Positions 23,491 to 29,617 of a stretch of DNA of 29,617 bases are shown one piece after another. A program made the position numbers and the translations under genes. Numbering within the stretch: position 1 is the stretch's first letter; every line of letters starts with the position of its first letter. Source of the stretch: CANKBT01 sp038235705 (lineage in GTDB: Bacteria; Actinomycetota; Actinomycetes; Mycobacteriales; SCTD01); assembly GCA_038235705.1 (NCBI GenBank), contig JBBSTR010000027.1, positions 1 through 29,617 on the forward strand, written 5' to 3'. The notes under the pieces were generated by a model, which saw nothing but the letters and a program-made list of their open reading frames with translations, was not told the DNA's origin and did no database searches.

Positions 23491-24993
23491 ATGACCCTGC
23501 CTACCCCGACCCTAAGCCGCTACTCCCCGCAGCACGCCAAGACCGGCCACACCGCCGCGCTCGCCGCCTCGGGCCTGACGGCCCTGCTGCTGCCGCTCGT
23601 GCTGAGCACCGGCACCGCGTCCGCCGACGTCGGCGTTCCCGCCCCGGTCACCCAGACCGCGAGCACAGCGACCAGCTCCGAGGTGGCCCGCACCGTCACG
23701 ACGCGGACCACCCCGATCGCCCGGGTCGCCGACCTGCGGGAAGCGACCCAGTTGAAGATCTCCGGCCCGACCACCCAGACCGCCGGCCGCAAGACCGTCG
23801 CCGCCGGGCAGCTGTTCGCCGGAGCCCCCGTGCAGGGCGCCAGCGTCGAGCTGCAGATCCAGCGCCTGGACGGCGGCTGGCGGACCATCACCAGGGCGGC
23901 GACCGACGAGCACGGCGTCGCAACGATGAACTACCGGCTCGGGACGACCACCAGGGTCCGCACCTACTTCCCCGGCGACACCGTCAACAAGCCCACCGCG
24001 AGCGAGACGCCCGAAATCAGCGTGCAGGCCCCGCCGGCCCCCGTGCAGACGCTGGGTCAGCGCGCCGTCATCGAGGCGGCCAAGCACTACGGCGCCCGCT
24101 ACCGCTACGGCTCGACCGGTCCGAGCACCTTCGACTGCTCCGGCCTCACCGGCTACGTCTACCGCCAGCTCGGCGTCAACCTGCCTCGCACCAGCAGTCA
24201 GCAGCAGCGGGCCGTCCGCCAGGTCCCGGTCTCGGACATGCGCACCGGTGACCTCATCTTCACCTGGACCGGCGGCCGCGTCACCCACGTCGGCATCTAC
24301 GACTCTTCCACCGGCATGATGTGGGCCGCCACGCACGGCGGCGACATCGTTCGGCCGCAGGCCCTCTACAGCCGCAACATCACCGTCGGTCGGGTCGGCT
24401 GCCCCGACCGACCGGGTCCGTCAGGCCCCGTCCACCTCGGTGGGCGGGCCCGACGTGCGTCCCGAGCCGTAAAGACCCCGTCCGGAGGGGTTGGATCATC
24501 GGTTCGGCGGGCATCCGTCTCATCAGGTCAACCCACTGGAGGAAAAAATCATGGTCGTTCTAGGCATTATCTTGCTCATCATCGGCTTCTTCACCTCGCC
24601 CATCCTGATCACGATCGGTGCCATCCTGATCGTCGTCGGCCTGATCCTCAACCTGGTGCCGATCGGTGGCAGCACGCGTCGCTACTACTGACGCACCACC
24701 CGCACGTAGAAGGCCCCGCTCATCCGAGCGGGGCCTTCGTCATGTGGGACTGGGCAGAGCGCACGTCTGTGGACGGCCACTCGGGGAGCAACGTTGCTCA
24801 CCGCGTGAGCGGCCTCACGCCGTCGTCGTCGACCCGGCCGCTGGAACCTGCGCACTGCTCGGTGCTGTCGTGGCGGGAGCGGGGCTCGTCGGTGCGGGGC
24901 TCCCGGGCTCGGTCGGATCGGCGGGGTCCGTCGGTCGGTGACCGTGCCGGAAGCCCTGTCCGCCCGGTCCGCGCAGCGGCCGTACGCCGTTGA
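23491..24993 (+). CDS. Secreted NlpC/P60 peptidoglycan endopeptidase, apparently read through its expected stop
   Basis: The frame runs 500 residues from ATG 23491, but the functional protein probably ends near residue 303. A signal peptide ends at ASA (~45). A beta-sandwich, Ig-like domain follows (~85-185), then NlpC/P60 (~190-303) with catalytic C216 in FDCSGLTGYVY, H266 in VTHVGIYD and H282 in ATHGGD. Such enzymes cut peptide stems of peptidoglycan. After YSRNITVGRVG, a normal family end, the next codon is TGC (24400-24402) where TGA would be expected; the remaining ~197 residues are Arg/Pro/His/Ser-rich, cross the DUF6131 gene in another frame and enter the gene on the other strand. That tail is probably not meaningful. 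The c-di-AMP riboswitch upstream controls it. Confidence 0.8.
   Translation: MTLPTPTLSRYSPQHAKTGHTAALAASGLTALLLPLVLSTGTASADVGVPAPVTQTASTATSSEVARTVTTRTTPIARVADLREATQLKISGPTTQTAGRKTVAAGQLFAGAPVQGASVELQIQRLDGGWRTITRAATDEHGVATMNYRLGTTTRVRTYFPGDTVNKPTASETPEISVQAPPAPVQTLGQRAVIEAAKHYGARYRYGSTGPSTFDCSGLTGYVYRQLGVNLPRTSSQQQRAVRQVPVSDMRTGDLIFTWTGGRVTHVGIYDSSTGMMWAATHGGDIVRPQALYSRNITVGRVGCPDRPGPSGPVHLGGRARRASRAVKTPSGGVGSSVRRASVSSGQPTGGKNHGRSRHYLAHHRLLHLAHPDHDRCHPDRRRPDPQPGADRWQHASLLLTHHPHVEGPAHPSGAFVMWDWAERTSVDGHSGSNVAHRVSGLTPSSSTRPLEPAHCSVLSWRERGSSVRGSRARSDRRGPSVGDRAGSPVRPVRAAAVRR
24385..24412 (+). terminator. Hairpin over the end of the NlpC/P60 domain
   Basis: GTCGGTCGGG (24385-24394) and CCCGACCGAC (24403-24412) are perfect 10-bp arms with an 8-nt loop. 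The TGC codon at 24400, where the stop would be expected, lies in the loop. A second smaller hairpin ACCCC/GGGGT follows at 24475-24491. Terminator function is likely but no T-run is present. Confidence 0.5.
24551..24691 (+). CDS. DUF6131 small hydrophobic membrane protein
   Basis: The product is 46 residues from ATG 24551, with an excellent GGAGG 8 bp upstream followed by an A-rich stretch. It has two hydrophobic segments (VLGIILLIIGFF and ILITIGAILIVVGLILNLV) and the end GGSTRRYY. The opening MVVLGIILLIIGF and the overall plan match DUF6131 proteins, common actinobacterial micro-proteins of unknown function. An in-frame TTG or ATG further upstream lacks an equally good ribosome site. It lies within the out-of-frame tail of the NlpC/P60 reading frame, which supports the view that the tail is spurious. 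A strong terminator follows. Confidence 0.85.
   Translation: MVVLGIILLIIGFFTSPILITIGAILIVVGLILNLVPIGGSTRRYY
24709..24738 (+). terminator. Strong terminator-type hairpin after the DUF6131 gene
   Basis: GAAGGCCCCGCTC (24709-24721) pairs perfectly with GAGCGGGGCCTTC (24726-24738), a 13-bp stem with a 4-nt loop. It is 17 bp past the stop. It may work for both strands, since the secreted-protein gene on the minus strand ends at 24815. Confidence 0.9.
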
Positions 24994-25486
24994 CCAGGTC
25001 AGTGATCTCCCGCGTCAGGTTGGTCGAACGGGCATCAGCCTGGGCCTGGGTCAGCCGCCCATCGGTGACCGCCGTGGCCAACCGGGCCTTCGCGTTGGTG
25101 ACAAGGGCGTTCACGAGGTCGGTGACCGGGACGCTCTTGGTCCGCGCGACGTCCGCGAGGGTCTTGCCGCCTCGCAGCTGCACGACGAGCTCCTGCCTCG
25201 TCAGGCCCAGGACCTGTGCTGCCTGGTCGAGCCCGGCTCTGAGGGCCTCAGGTCCACGGCGGCCGAGACCCGGACCGTGCGCCTTGTCGGCGAGGGTCTT
25301 GGCAACCGTGTCGGCCTGCGCCTGGGTCAGGGTGCCGTCGGCGACGAGCCCCTTGAGCGCGTTGCCGAAGGCGGACAGCCGGCTAGGGCTCCCGACGGCG
25401 GCCGACGCGGGGGTGACAGCGGCTACCCCGGCCACCCCGGTCAGCAGGGTTCCGGAGAGCAGGACGGCGGCGGTACGGCGATGCAT
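24815..25486 (-). CDS. Secreted helical protein with LTQAQAD repeats
   Basis: ATG 25486 is preceded by GGGAG on its strand; the product is 223 residues. A signal peptide (AAVLLSGTLLTGVAGVAAVTPASA) ends near residue 30. The mature part is helical with an internal duplication: DGTLTQAQADTVAKTL at ~50 and DGRLTQAQADARSTNL at ~140. Between them lie AAQVLGLTRQELVVQLRGGK and LADVARTKSVPVTDLVNALV. The last ~50 residues are Pro/Thr/Ala/Ser-rich, resembling a wall-spanning or linker tail. This repeat type is frequent in secreted proteins of actinobacteria and firmicutes but has no established function. No catalytic motif is visible. Confidence 0.82.
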   Translation of the reverse strand: MHRRTAAVLLSGTLLTGVAGVAAVTPASAAVGSPSRLSAFGNALKGLVADGTLTQAQADTVAKTLADKAHGPGLGRRGPEALRAGLDQAAQVLGLTRQELVVQLRGGKTLADVARTKSVPVTDLVNALVTNAKARLATAVTDGRLTQAQADARSTNLTREITDLVNGVRPLRGPGGQGFRHGHRPTDPADPTEPGSPAPTSPAPATTAPSSAQVPAAGSTTTA

Positions 25487-25584
25487 GGTGATCTCCCTCG
25501 GTAGGTGTGCCCCGAGCCTGGTCCCGGCGCCTGAGACCCACCTGCCGCGCACCTGTCACGTTGCTGTCAACGACGCGCAGCAGG

Positions 25585-26223
25585 TCAGGCCGCGAGCCTC
25601 GCGCCGTGCGCCCTGGCGTCCTCGTGCGCAGCCGACAGAGCCGTCGCGGCTGCTCCCTTCAGGTGCGCCATCGCCGGGGTCGTGTCGGCCAGGGTGAGGT
25701 CGGCGATCACGGTGTCCACGACCATGCCGAAGTTGTCGACAAAGATCCGCTGGAGGTACGGCGTGCCGTGGTCCCACCCTTCGCGCGGGGTGCCTGCGCG
25801 GTAGCCGCCGCCCTCGGCGACGACGAGCACCAGCTTCTTGCCCGCGAGCGCCTGGGTGCCCGGGCCGAGCTTGGGGTGCGCGATGAGCAGGTCGATCCAG
25901 GTCTTGACGTACTGGCCGGGGCCGAAGTTGTAGAGCGGCGACGCGAGCACGACGACGTCTGCGGCGATGAGCTCGTCGCCCAGCTGCTGCACGAGCGCAC
26001 GGGCATCCTTTTGGTCCTGGGTCCAGGTGTCCTCGGGCGCGTATGCGGCGCTGACCGCCAGGGCCCACGTCGTGCTCGGCAGCGGCGAGGCGGACAGGTC
26101 ACGACGGGTGACGGTGCCGTCTGGGTGCTCGGCGGTCCAGGCCTCGGTGGCGCTGTCGCCGACGGCGCGGCTGACCGATCCGTCGACGCGCATGCTCGCG
26201 TCGACGCGCAGCAGTGTGGACAT
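25585..26223 (-). CDS. azoR: FMN-dependent NADH:quinone reductase / azoreductase (AzoR type)
   Basis: The product is 212 residues from ATG 26223, the family's usual ~200-residue length. The start MSTLLRVDASMRVDGSVSRAV is the flavodoxin-like phosphate-binding loop. The motif ASPLYNFGPGQYVKTWIDLL is the family's FMN and dimer signature, followed by GKKLVLVVAEGGGY and LQRIFVDNFGM. AzoR enzymes reduce quinones and azo dyes by two electrons with NADH and protect against thiol-specific and quinone stress. It appears to be monocistronic: the next gene on the strand ends 81 bp upstream. A short dyad lies in that gap. Confidence 0.88.
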   Translation of the reverse strand: MSTLLRVDASMRVDGSVSRAVGDSATEAWTAEHPDGTVTRRDLSASPLPSTTWALAVSAAYAPEDTWTQDQKDARALVQQLGDELIAADVVVLASPLYNFGPGQYVKTWIDLLIAHPKLGPGTQALAGKKLVLVVAEGGGYRAGTPREGWDHGTPYLQRIFVDNFGMVVDTVIADLTLADTTPAMAHLKGAAATALSAAHEDARAHGARLAA

Positions 26224-26263
26224 GGTTCCCCCAGTGCAGTGGCAGGACGCTCCCACCCTTTGC

Positions 26264-26275
26264 TTGCACTCGCAA
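26264..26275. promoter_or_regulatory. Short dyad upstream of azoR
   Basis: TTGC-ACTC-GCAA is a 4-bp-arm inverted repeat 41 bp upstream of the azoR ATG, in the 81-bp gap. Quinone/azoreductase genes are often controlled by MarR- or HxlR-type repressors that bind such short AT-containing dyads. No regulator gene is adjacent, so this is weak. Confidence 0.25.
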
Positions 26276-26304
26276 CTATCTCGCCGGGCGCGTCATTCCC
26301 GGGG

Positions 26305-26907
26305 TCAGAACAGGTTGCGGACCCGGTCGACGATCTCGTCCCGCGCAGCGCCGACCACGGCGTCCTGAACGGACCGCTGCAGGCTCCCCGGGTCGTCGAG
26401 GCTGTCAAGCAGCGTGGCGACGTCAATCGTGCTGATCGCGCGCCGCAGCACGTCGGCGGTGTCGAGCTGGCTGTCGATCAGCCGGTCTGGGATCGCCCCG
26501 AGGGCTCGCTTCACGAAGCCCGAAAGGTTGGACAGCTGGACCGCCTCGTTCGCCAGCACGGAGGCCTTCGGGAGCCGACCTTCCTCCTGCAGCCGGTCGA
26601 CGGCGCCGGTCAACCCCGCCCGTACGGCCTCGACCGTGCCGGGCGGCCGCTGGTCCTGCGCAAGATCGAGCAGGAGCGCCTCCCGCGACAGGCCGAGGCG
26701 GCAGGCAGCGCCGTCGAGGCCGAGCAGCACGATCTCCTCGCTCAGGCCGTCGATGCCGGAGGCGACCGACTGCACCTGTCGGGGGTTGCAGGGGTCGCCG
26801 GAGGCGGACGGCGCAAAGGTGCCGCCACCGTTGCTGACCTGCAGCCCGATCACCGCGGCGACCAGCAGCAGCGCGAGCAGCGGCAGCGCGACCGCGCGGG
26901 CCTTCAC
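26305..26907 (-). CDS. Membrane-anchored extracytoplasmic helical protein, partner of the MFS transporter
   Basis: The product is 200 residues from GTG 26907, which overlaps the stop of the MFS gene by 4 bp (GTGA). The open frame extends upstream but that part is the MFS gene in another frame. A single N-terminal helix (~4-23, RAVALPLLALLLVAAVIGLQV) acts as anchor or uncleaved signal. The remainder is helical and amphipathic, with two early cysteines (GDPCNP, AACRLG) that may form a disulfide and a C-terminal SVQDAVVGAARDEIVDRVRNL helix. I do not recognise the family. Coupled translation strongly suggests that it works with the transporter. Confidence 0.78.
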   Translation of the reverse strand: MKARAVALPLLALLLVAAVIGLQVSNGGGTFAPSASGDPCNPRQVQSVASGIDGLSEEIVLLGLDGAACRLGLSREALLLDLAQDQRPPGTVEAVRAGLTGAVDRLQEEGRLPKASVLANEAVQLSNLSGFVKRALGAIPDRLIDSQLDTADVLRRAISTIDVATLLDSLDDPGSLQRSVQDAVVGAARDEIVDRVRNLF

Positions 26908-28274
26908 CAGCGCCTGCCGGGCAGCGGGAGCAGGAACGGCAGCGCCAGCAGGCCCAGCCCGCCGGCCAGCAGGAACGAGTCCCGGAAGGCCTGGGTGGCC
27001 GCGCGTTCCAGCTGGTCGTCGAGCCGGCCCTCCAGGCGGTCGGCGACGATCCGGTCGATCGGTCCGAGGCGCAGCGCCGCGAAGGCCGGGTGCAGGTCCG
27101 GGACCCGGCCCCTCTCCTTCGACAGCTGCTCGGCCAGCCCGACGGCCAGCTCGATCTTGACCTTCGGCGGCAGCTGGGCGTCGAGCACGAGCGCCGCGAT
27201 CGACTCGCGCGCCGGCACCTGGGCGTCGCGCAGGTCGCCGGTGAACACCGGCGTCAGCAGCACGAGACCGACGACGACGCCGGCGTGCCGGGCGGAGATC
27301 GTCCAGCCGCCGTGCCGTACGCGTGGGCCCTTCCTCTGCAGGGCCGCCAGGGTCAGCGCGTCCACGGTCAGCCCGAGCCCGAGGCCGACCAGCGCCTGCG
27401 GGGCCACCGTCCAGCCGAGCCGGGCGTCGGGGAGGTAGGCCAGCGCCACCAGACCGCCGGCCAGCAGGAGCGTGCCGGCGACAATCTCGGACCGGGCACC
27501 CGCCTTGGCGAACCGGGCCAGCGGCCGGGCCAGCAGGGCCGCCAACGGGACCGTGCTGACCGCGAGCGCGGCTGTCGCTGGCGAGCGCCGGTAGCCCTCG
27601 ACCAGCAGCAGCACGACCAGGAACAGGGCGGCGGTCAGCGCCGCGGACACCAGGCCCAGCGCCAGGTTCGCGGCGACGTCCGGACGGTCCCCAGCGTGCA
27701 CTCGCCGCGGACCAGGCTGCGGCGTGTCGAGCGGACGTACGCCCGTGCCGCGGAGCGACAGGGCGCCCGGCACGGCGAGCAGCACCAGCGGCACCTGCAC
27801 GACAAAGATGGCCTGCCACGAGATCGCCTCGGTGAGCAGCCCGCCGGCCACCGGTCCGGTCGCGGTGCCGATCACACCCGCCGTGATCCACCGACGTACG
27901 CCGTGGTGCTCCGAGCCCGTCGAGACGACCAGCAGCTCCAGACACGACACCACCGCGAGGGCACCGCCGACCGCCTGCACGGTGCGCGCCGCGATGAGGA
28001 CGGAGATGCTCGGCGCCAGAGCGCAGGCGGCCGAGGCGGCCGCGAACACGACCAGCCCCACGACGGCCACCGGCGCGGGGTCACGACGGTGACAGAGCCG
28101 AGCGGCCGGGACGGCAGCGAGCGCGAGCACGGCGTTGAAGGAGATCAGCACGTACGCGACCCCGGTCACCGTGCCGCCGAGCTCGCGCAGGATCTGTGGC
28201 AGTGCCAAGGTCACCACGGCCGAGTCGGCGAGGACGATCCCGACGGCCAGCGCGAGGAGGACGGACCGTCGCAT
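26904..28274 (-). CDS. MFS exporter (DHA2-like) with large C-terminal extracytoplasmic loop
   Basis: ATG 28274 (MRRSVLLALAVGIVLADSAVV) gives 456 residues; ATG 28301 in the same frame is possible but would leave only 8 bp to the divergent serA. Typical elements are LADSAVVTLALPQILREL in the first helix, AARTVQAVGGALAVVSCLEL, then AGVIGTATGPVAGGLLTE and SWQAIFVVQVPL (the drug-antiporter motif C region), as in QacA/EmrB-type drug:proton antiporters. About 86 mostly hydrophilic residues (~346-431, GDLRDAQVPARESIA to ATQAFR) separate the last two hydrophobic segments, longer than usual. The substrate is unknown. The next gene overlaps by 4 bp. Confidence 0.87.
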   Translation of the reverse strand: MRRSVLLALAVGIVLADSAVVTLALPQILRELGGTVTGVAYVLISFNAVLALAAVPAARLCHRRDPAPVAVVGLVVFAAASAACALAPSISVLIAARTVQAVGGALAVVSCLELLVVSTGSEHHGVRRWITAGVIGTATGPVAGGLLTEAISWQAIFVVQVPLVLLAVPGALSLRGTGVRPLDTPQPGPRRVHAGDRPDVAANLALGLVSAALTAALFLVVLLLVEGYRRSPATAALAVSTVPLAALLARPLARFAKAGARSEIVAGTLLLAGGLVALAYLPDARLGWTVAPQALVGLGLGLTVDALTLAALQRKGPRVRHGGWTISARHAGVVVGLVLLTPVFTGDLRDAQVPARESIAALVLDAQLPPKVKIELAVGLAEQLSKERGRVPDLHPAFAALRLGPIDRIVADRLEGRLDDQLERAATQAFRDSFLLAGGLGLLALPFLLPLPGRRW

Positions 28275-28295
28275 CCTGTGAGTCTGCCTGCTCGG

Positions 28296-28301
28296 TAGCA
28301 T
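28296..28301 (+). promoter_or_regulatory. Candidate -10 element giving a leaderless serA mRNA
   Basis: TAGCAT matches the TAnnnT pattern and ends 8 bp before the GTG at 28310, so transcription would start at or next to the start codon. No Shine-Dalgarno sequence is seen there. The -35 position (ATCCTG at 28273) is poor, hence the modest confidence. Confidence 0.35.
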
Positions 28302-28309
28302 CAGCCCAC

Positions 28310-29521
28310 GTGACCCGACCCCGCGCCCTGCTGCTGGAGAACATTCACGACGACGCGGTGAAGCTGCTGTCCCAGTCGTACGACGTCGAGCTGCTCGACC
28401 GGGCGTTGTCCGCCGAGGAGCTCATCGCTGCGCTGCCCGGTGTACGCCTGCTCGGGATCCGCTCGAACACCAGGCTGACCGACCACGTCCTCGCCGCCGC
28501 ACCGGACCTGACCGCGGTCGGTGCGTTCTGCATCGGCACCAACCAGATCGACCTCGACGCGGCCACCGCCCACGGCATCGCGGTCTTCAACGCACCGTTC
28601 TCCAACACCCGCAGCGTCGTCGAGATCGCGATCGGCGAGATCATCGCGCTGACCCGTCGGCTCACCGACAAGAACGCCGCGATGCACGCCGGACGCTGGG
28701 ACAAGTCCGCGGTCGGCAGCCACGAGGTCCGAGGTCGTCGGCTGGGCATCGTCGGCTACGGCAACATCGGCAGCCAGCTGTCGGTCGTCGCCGAGGCGCT
28801 CGGCATGTCGGTGCTGTTCTACGACACCGCCGATCGGCTCGCCCTCGGCAACGCGCGCCGCTGCGGCACGATGGACGAGCTGCTCGCCGAGGCCGACATC
28901 GTCACCCTCCACGTCGACGGCCGGGTCTCCAACAACAGCCTGTTCGGCGAACCGGAACTGGCGCAGATGCGCGACGGCAGCATCTTCCTGAACCTGTCAC
29001 GTGGCTTCGTCGTCGATCACGCAGCTTTGCGCGAACACATCCTCTCCGGTCACCTCGCGGGCGCAGCCGTCGACGTCTTCCCGGTCGAGCCGAAGAGCCG
29101 CGGCGAAGAGTTCGTCTCCGACCTGCGCGGGCTGCCGAACGTCATCCTCACCCCGCACGTCGGCGGGTCCACCGAGGAGGCGCAGCAAGACATCGGCCAC
29201 TTCGTGGCCGGCAAGCTCGCGGCCTACGACGCCGAGGGCTCCACGGCGCTGTCGGTGAACCTCCCGCCGGTCGCCCTCCCCCGCGGCGTCGGCTGCCGGA
29301 TCCTGCACCTGCACACCAACACCCCTGGCGTGCTCGCGGCGGTCAACGCCCTCCTCGCCGAGCACGGGATGAACATCGTGGGGCAGCTGCTCACCACCCG
29401 CGGTCCGCTCGGCTACGCCGTCACCGACGTCGACGGGCCCGAGCTGCCGGCTGTCACGGCGGCGCTGCTGGCCATGCCGGAGACCGTACGGCTGCGCGTC
29501 CTGCCCTCTCCCGCCTGCTGA
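28310..29521 (+). CDS. serA: D-3-phosphoglycerate dehydrogenase, short ACT-domain type
   Basis: The product is 403 residues from GTG 28310, the length of E. coli SerA rather than the ~530-residue type. It has VRLLGIRSNTRLTDHVL, AFCIGTNQIDLDAA and NAPFSNTRSVVEIAIGEII, the NAD motif G149-Y-G-N-I-G154, and catalytic elements NLSRGF, VFPVEP and TPHVGGSTEEAQ. The C-terminal ACT domain (~325-403, ILHLHTNTPGVLAAVNALL, HGMNIVGQLLTTRG) is where serine feedback acts. It oxidises 3-phosphoglycerate to 3-phosphohydroxypyruvate, the first step of serine synthesis. TAGCAT at 28296-28301 fits a -10 element only 8 bp before the GTG, so the mRNA may be leaderless. A large hairpin covers the stop. Confidence 0.95.
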   Translation: MTRPRALLLENIHDDAVKLLSQSYDVELLDRALSAEELIAALPGVRLLGIRSNTRLTDHVLAAAPDLTAVGAFCIGTNQIDLDAATAHGIAVFNAPFSNTRSVVEIAIGEIIALTRRLTDKNAAMHAGRWDKSAVGSHEVRGRRLGIVGYGNIGSQLSVVAEALGMSVLFYDTADRLALGNARRCGTMDELLAEADIVTLHVDGRVSNNSLFGEPELAQMRDGSIFLNLSRGFVVDHAALREHILSGHLAGAAVDVFPVEPKSRGEEFVSDLRGLPNVILTPHVGGSTEEAQQDIGHFVAGKLAAYDAEGSTALSVNLPPVALPRGVGCRILHLHTNTPGVLAAVNALLAEHGMNIVGQLLTTRGPLGYAVTDVDGPELPAVTAALLAMPETVRLRVLPSPAC

Positions 29522-29554
29522 GACCTGCCGCACGTGCGGGGCGTCTCAGCAGGC
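29513..29554 (+). terminator. Large stem-loop over the serA stop codon
   Basis: GCCTGCTGAGAC (29513-29524) and GTCTCAGCAGGC (29543-29554) are perfect 12-bp arms. The loop contains the perfect palindrome CCGCACGTGCGG (29528-29539). The stop codon (29519-29521) lies in the left arm. There is no T-run, which is common for high-GC terminators. Confidence 0.7.
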
Positions 29555-29555
29555 T

Positions 29556-29568
29556 TGGTGCTGCACCA
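29556..29568. promoter_or_regulatory. 13-bp perfect odd palindrome downstream of serA
   Basis: TGGTGC-T-GCACCA is a perfect dyad with a single central base, too tight for a hairpin but usual for a protein-binding operator. It lies 2 bp after the serA stem-loop and near the window end, so it may belong to the next gene outside the window. The regulator is unknown. Confidence 0.35.
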
Positions 29569-29617
29569 CGCGTCGGCACGGGACGGCTGCCCGGGCAATT
29601 GAGCACCCGCCTACTGC

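Noticed and set aside
24403..24993. C-terminal 197-residue tail of the NlpC/P60 frame as a functional domain
   Set aside because: It is low-complexity, overlaps the better supported DUF6131 gene and the antisense of the next gene, and follows a complete catalytic domain.

Overview
The window is high-GC DNA with dense genes, frequent GTG starts and many 1-4 bp start/stop overlaps. With its gene content (Asp23/AmaP/DUF2273 cluster, DUF6131, c-di-AMP riboswitch ahead of an NlpC/P60 hydrolase, DUF4331, fadAB with a TetR regulator) this points to a free-living actinobacterium (Actinomycetota). I cannot name the genus. I see no tRNA, rRNA, CRISPR array, insertion sequence or phage gene, so it looks like ordinary chromosome.

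Layout. Positions 1-5744 hold metabolic and membrane genes: an unidentified C-terminal fragment, an SRPBCC protein that looks internally deleted, an MDR-type NAD(P)H oxidoreductase translationally coupled to a cupin, a PhzF-like isomerase, a VanZ-RDD membrane protein, an alpha/beta hydrolase and a YoaK (DUF1275) membrane protein. Positions 5851-8861 are a two-gene cyclic-di-GMP unit: a PAS-PAS-GGDEF-EAL protein with both catalytic motifs intact, overlapping an HDOD protein. Positions 8899-14153 are a fatty-acid beta-oxidation operon on the minus strand (acyl-CoA dehydrogenase, thiolase, FadB-type multifunctional enzyme, TetR regulator), with a promoter and dyad operator in front.

Positions 14162-19997 encode envelope proteins: a secreted GH25 muramidase, a membrane-anchored TPR protein, a divergent single-pass membrane protein, and a secreted DUF4331 protein coupled to a secreted SLH-repeat protein. 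The DUF4331 gene has a good extended -10 promoter and, further upstream, a perfect CRP/GlxR-type site. A strong terminator ends this block. Positions 20172-23061 are a seven-gene Asp23/Gls24-type envelope-stress operon, including a 59-residue DUF2273 protein and an 88-residue protein with a J-domain-like HPD motif; five of its products seem to share one Asp23-like C-terminal module.

Positions 23062-23490 are a 429-bp gene-free stretch holding a clear ydaO/yuaA (c-di-AMP) riboswitch, followed by a secreted NlpC/P60 peptidase whose reading frame appears to have lost its stop codon. Then come a DUF6131 micro-protein, a secreted LTQAQAD-repeat protein, an AzoR-type flavin reductase, an MFS exporter co-translated with a membrane-anchored extracytoplasmic protein, and a short-type SerA with an ACT domain. 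Functionally much of the window concerns the cell envelope (muramidase, NlpC/P60, SLH, Asp23, VanZ) and second-messenger signalling (c-di-GMP enzyme, c-di-AMP riboswitch, possible CRP site), next to lipid catabolism and serine synthesis.
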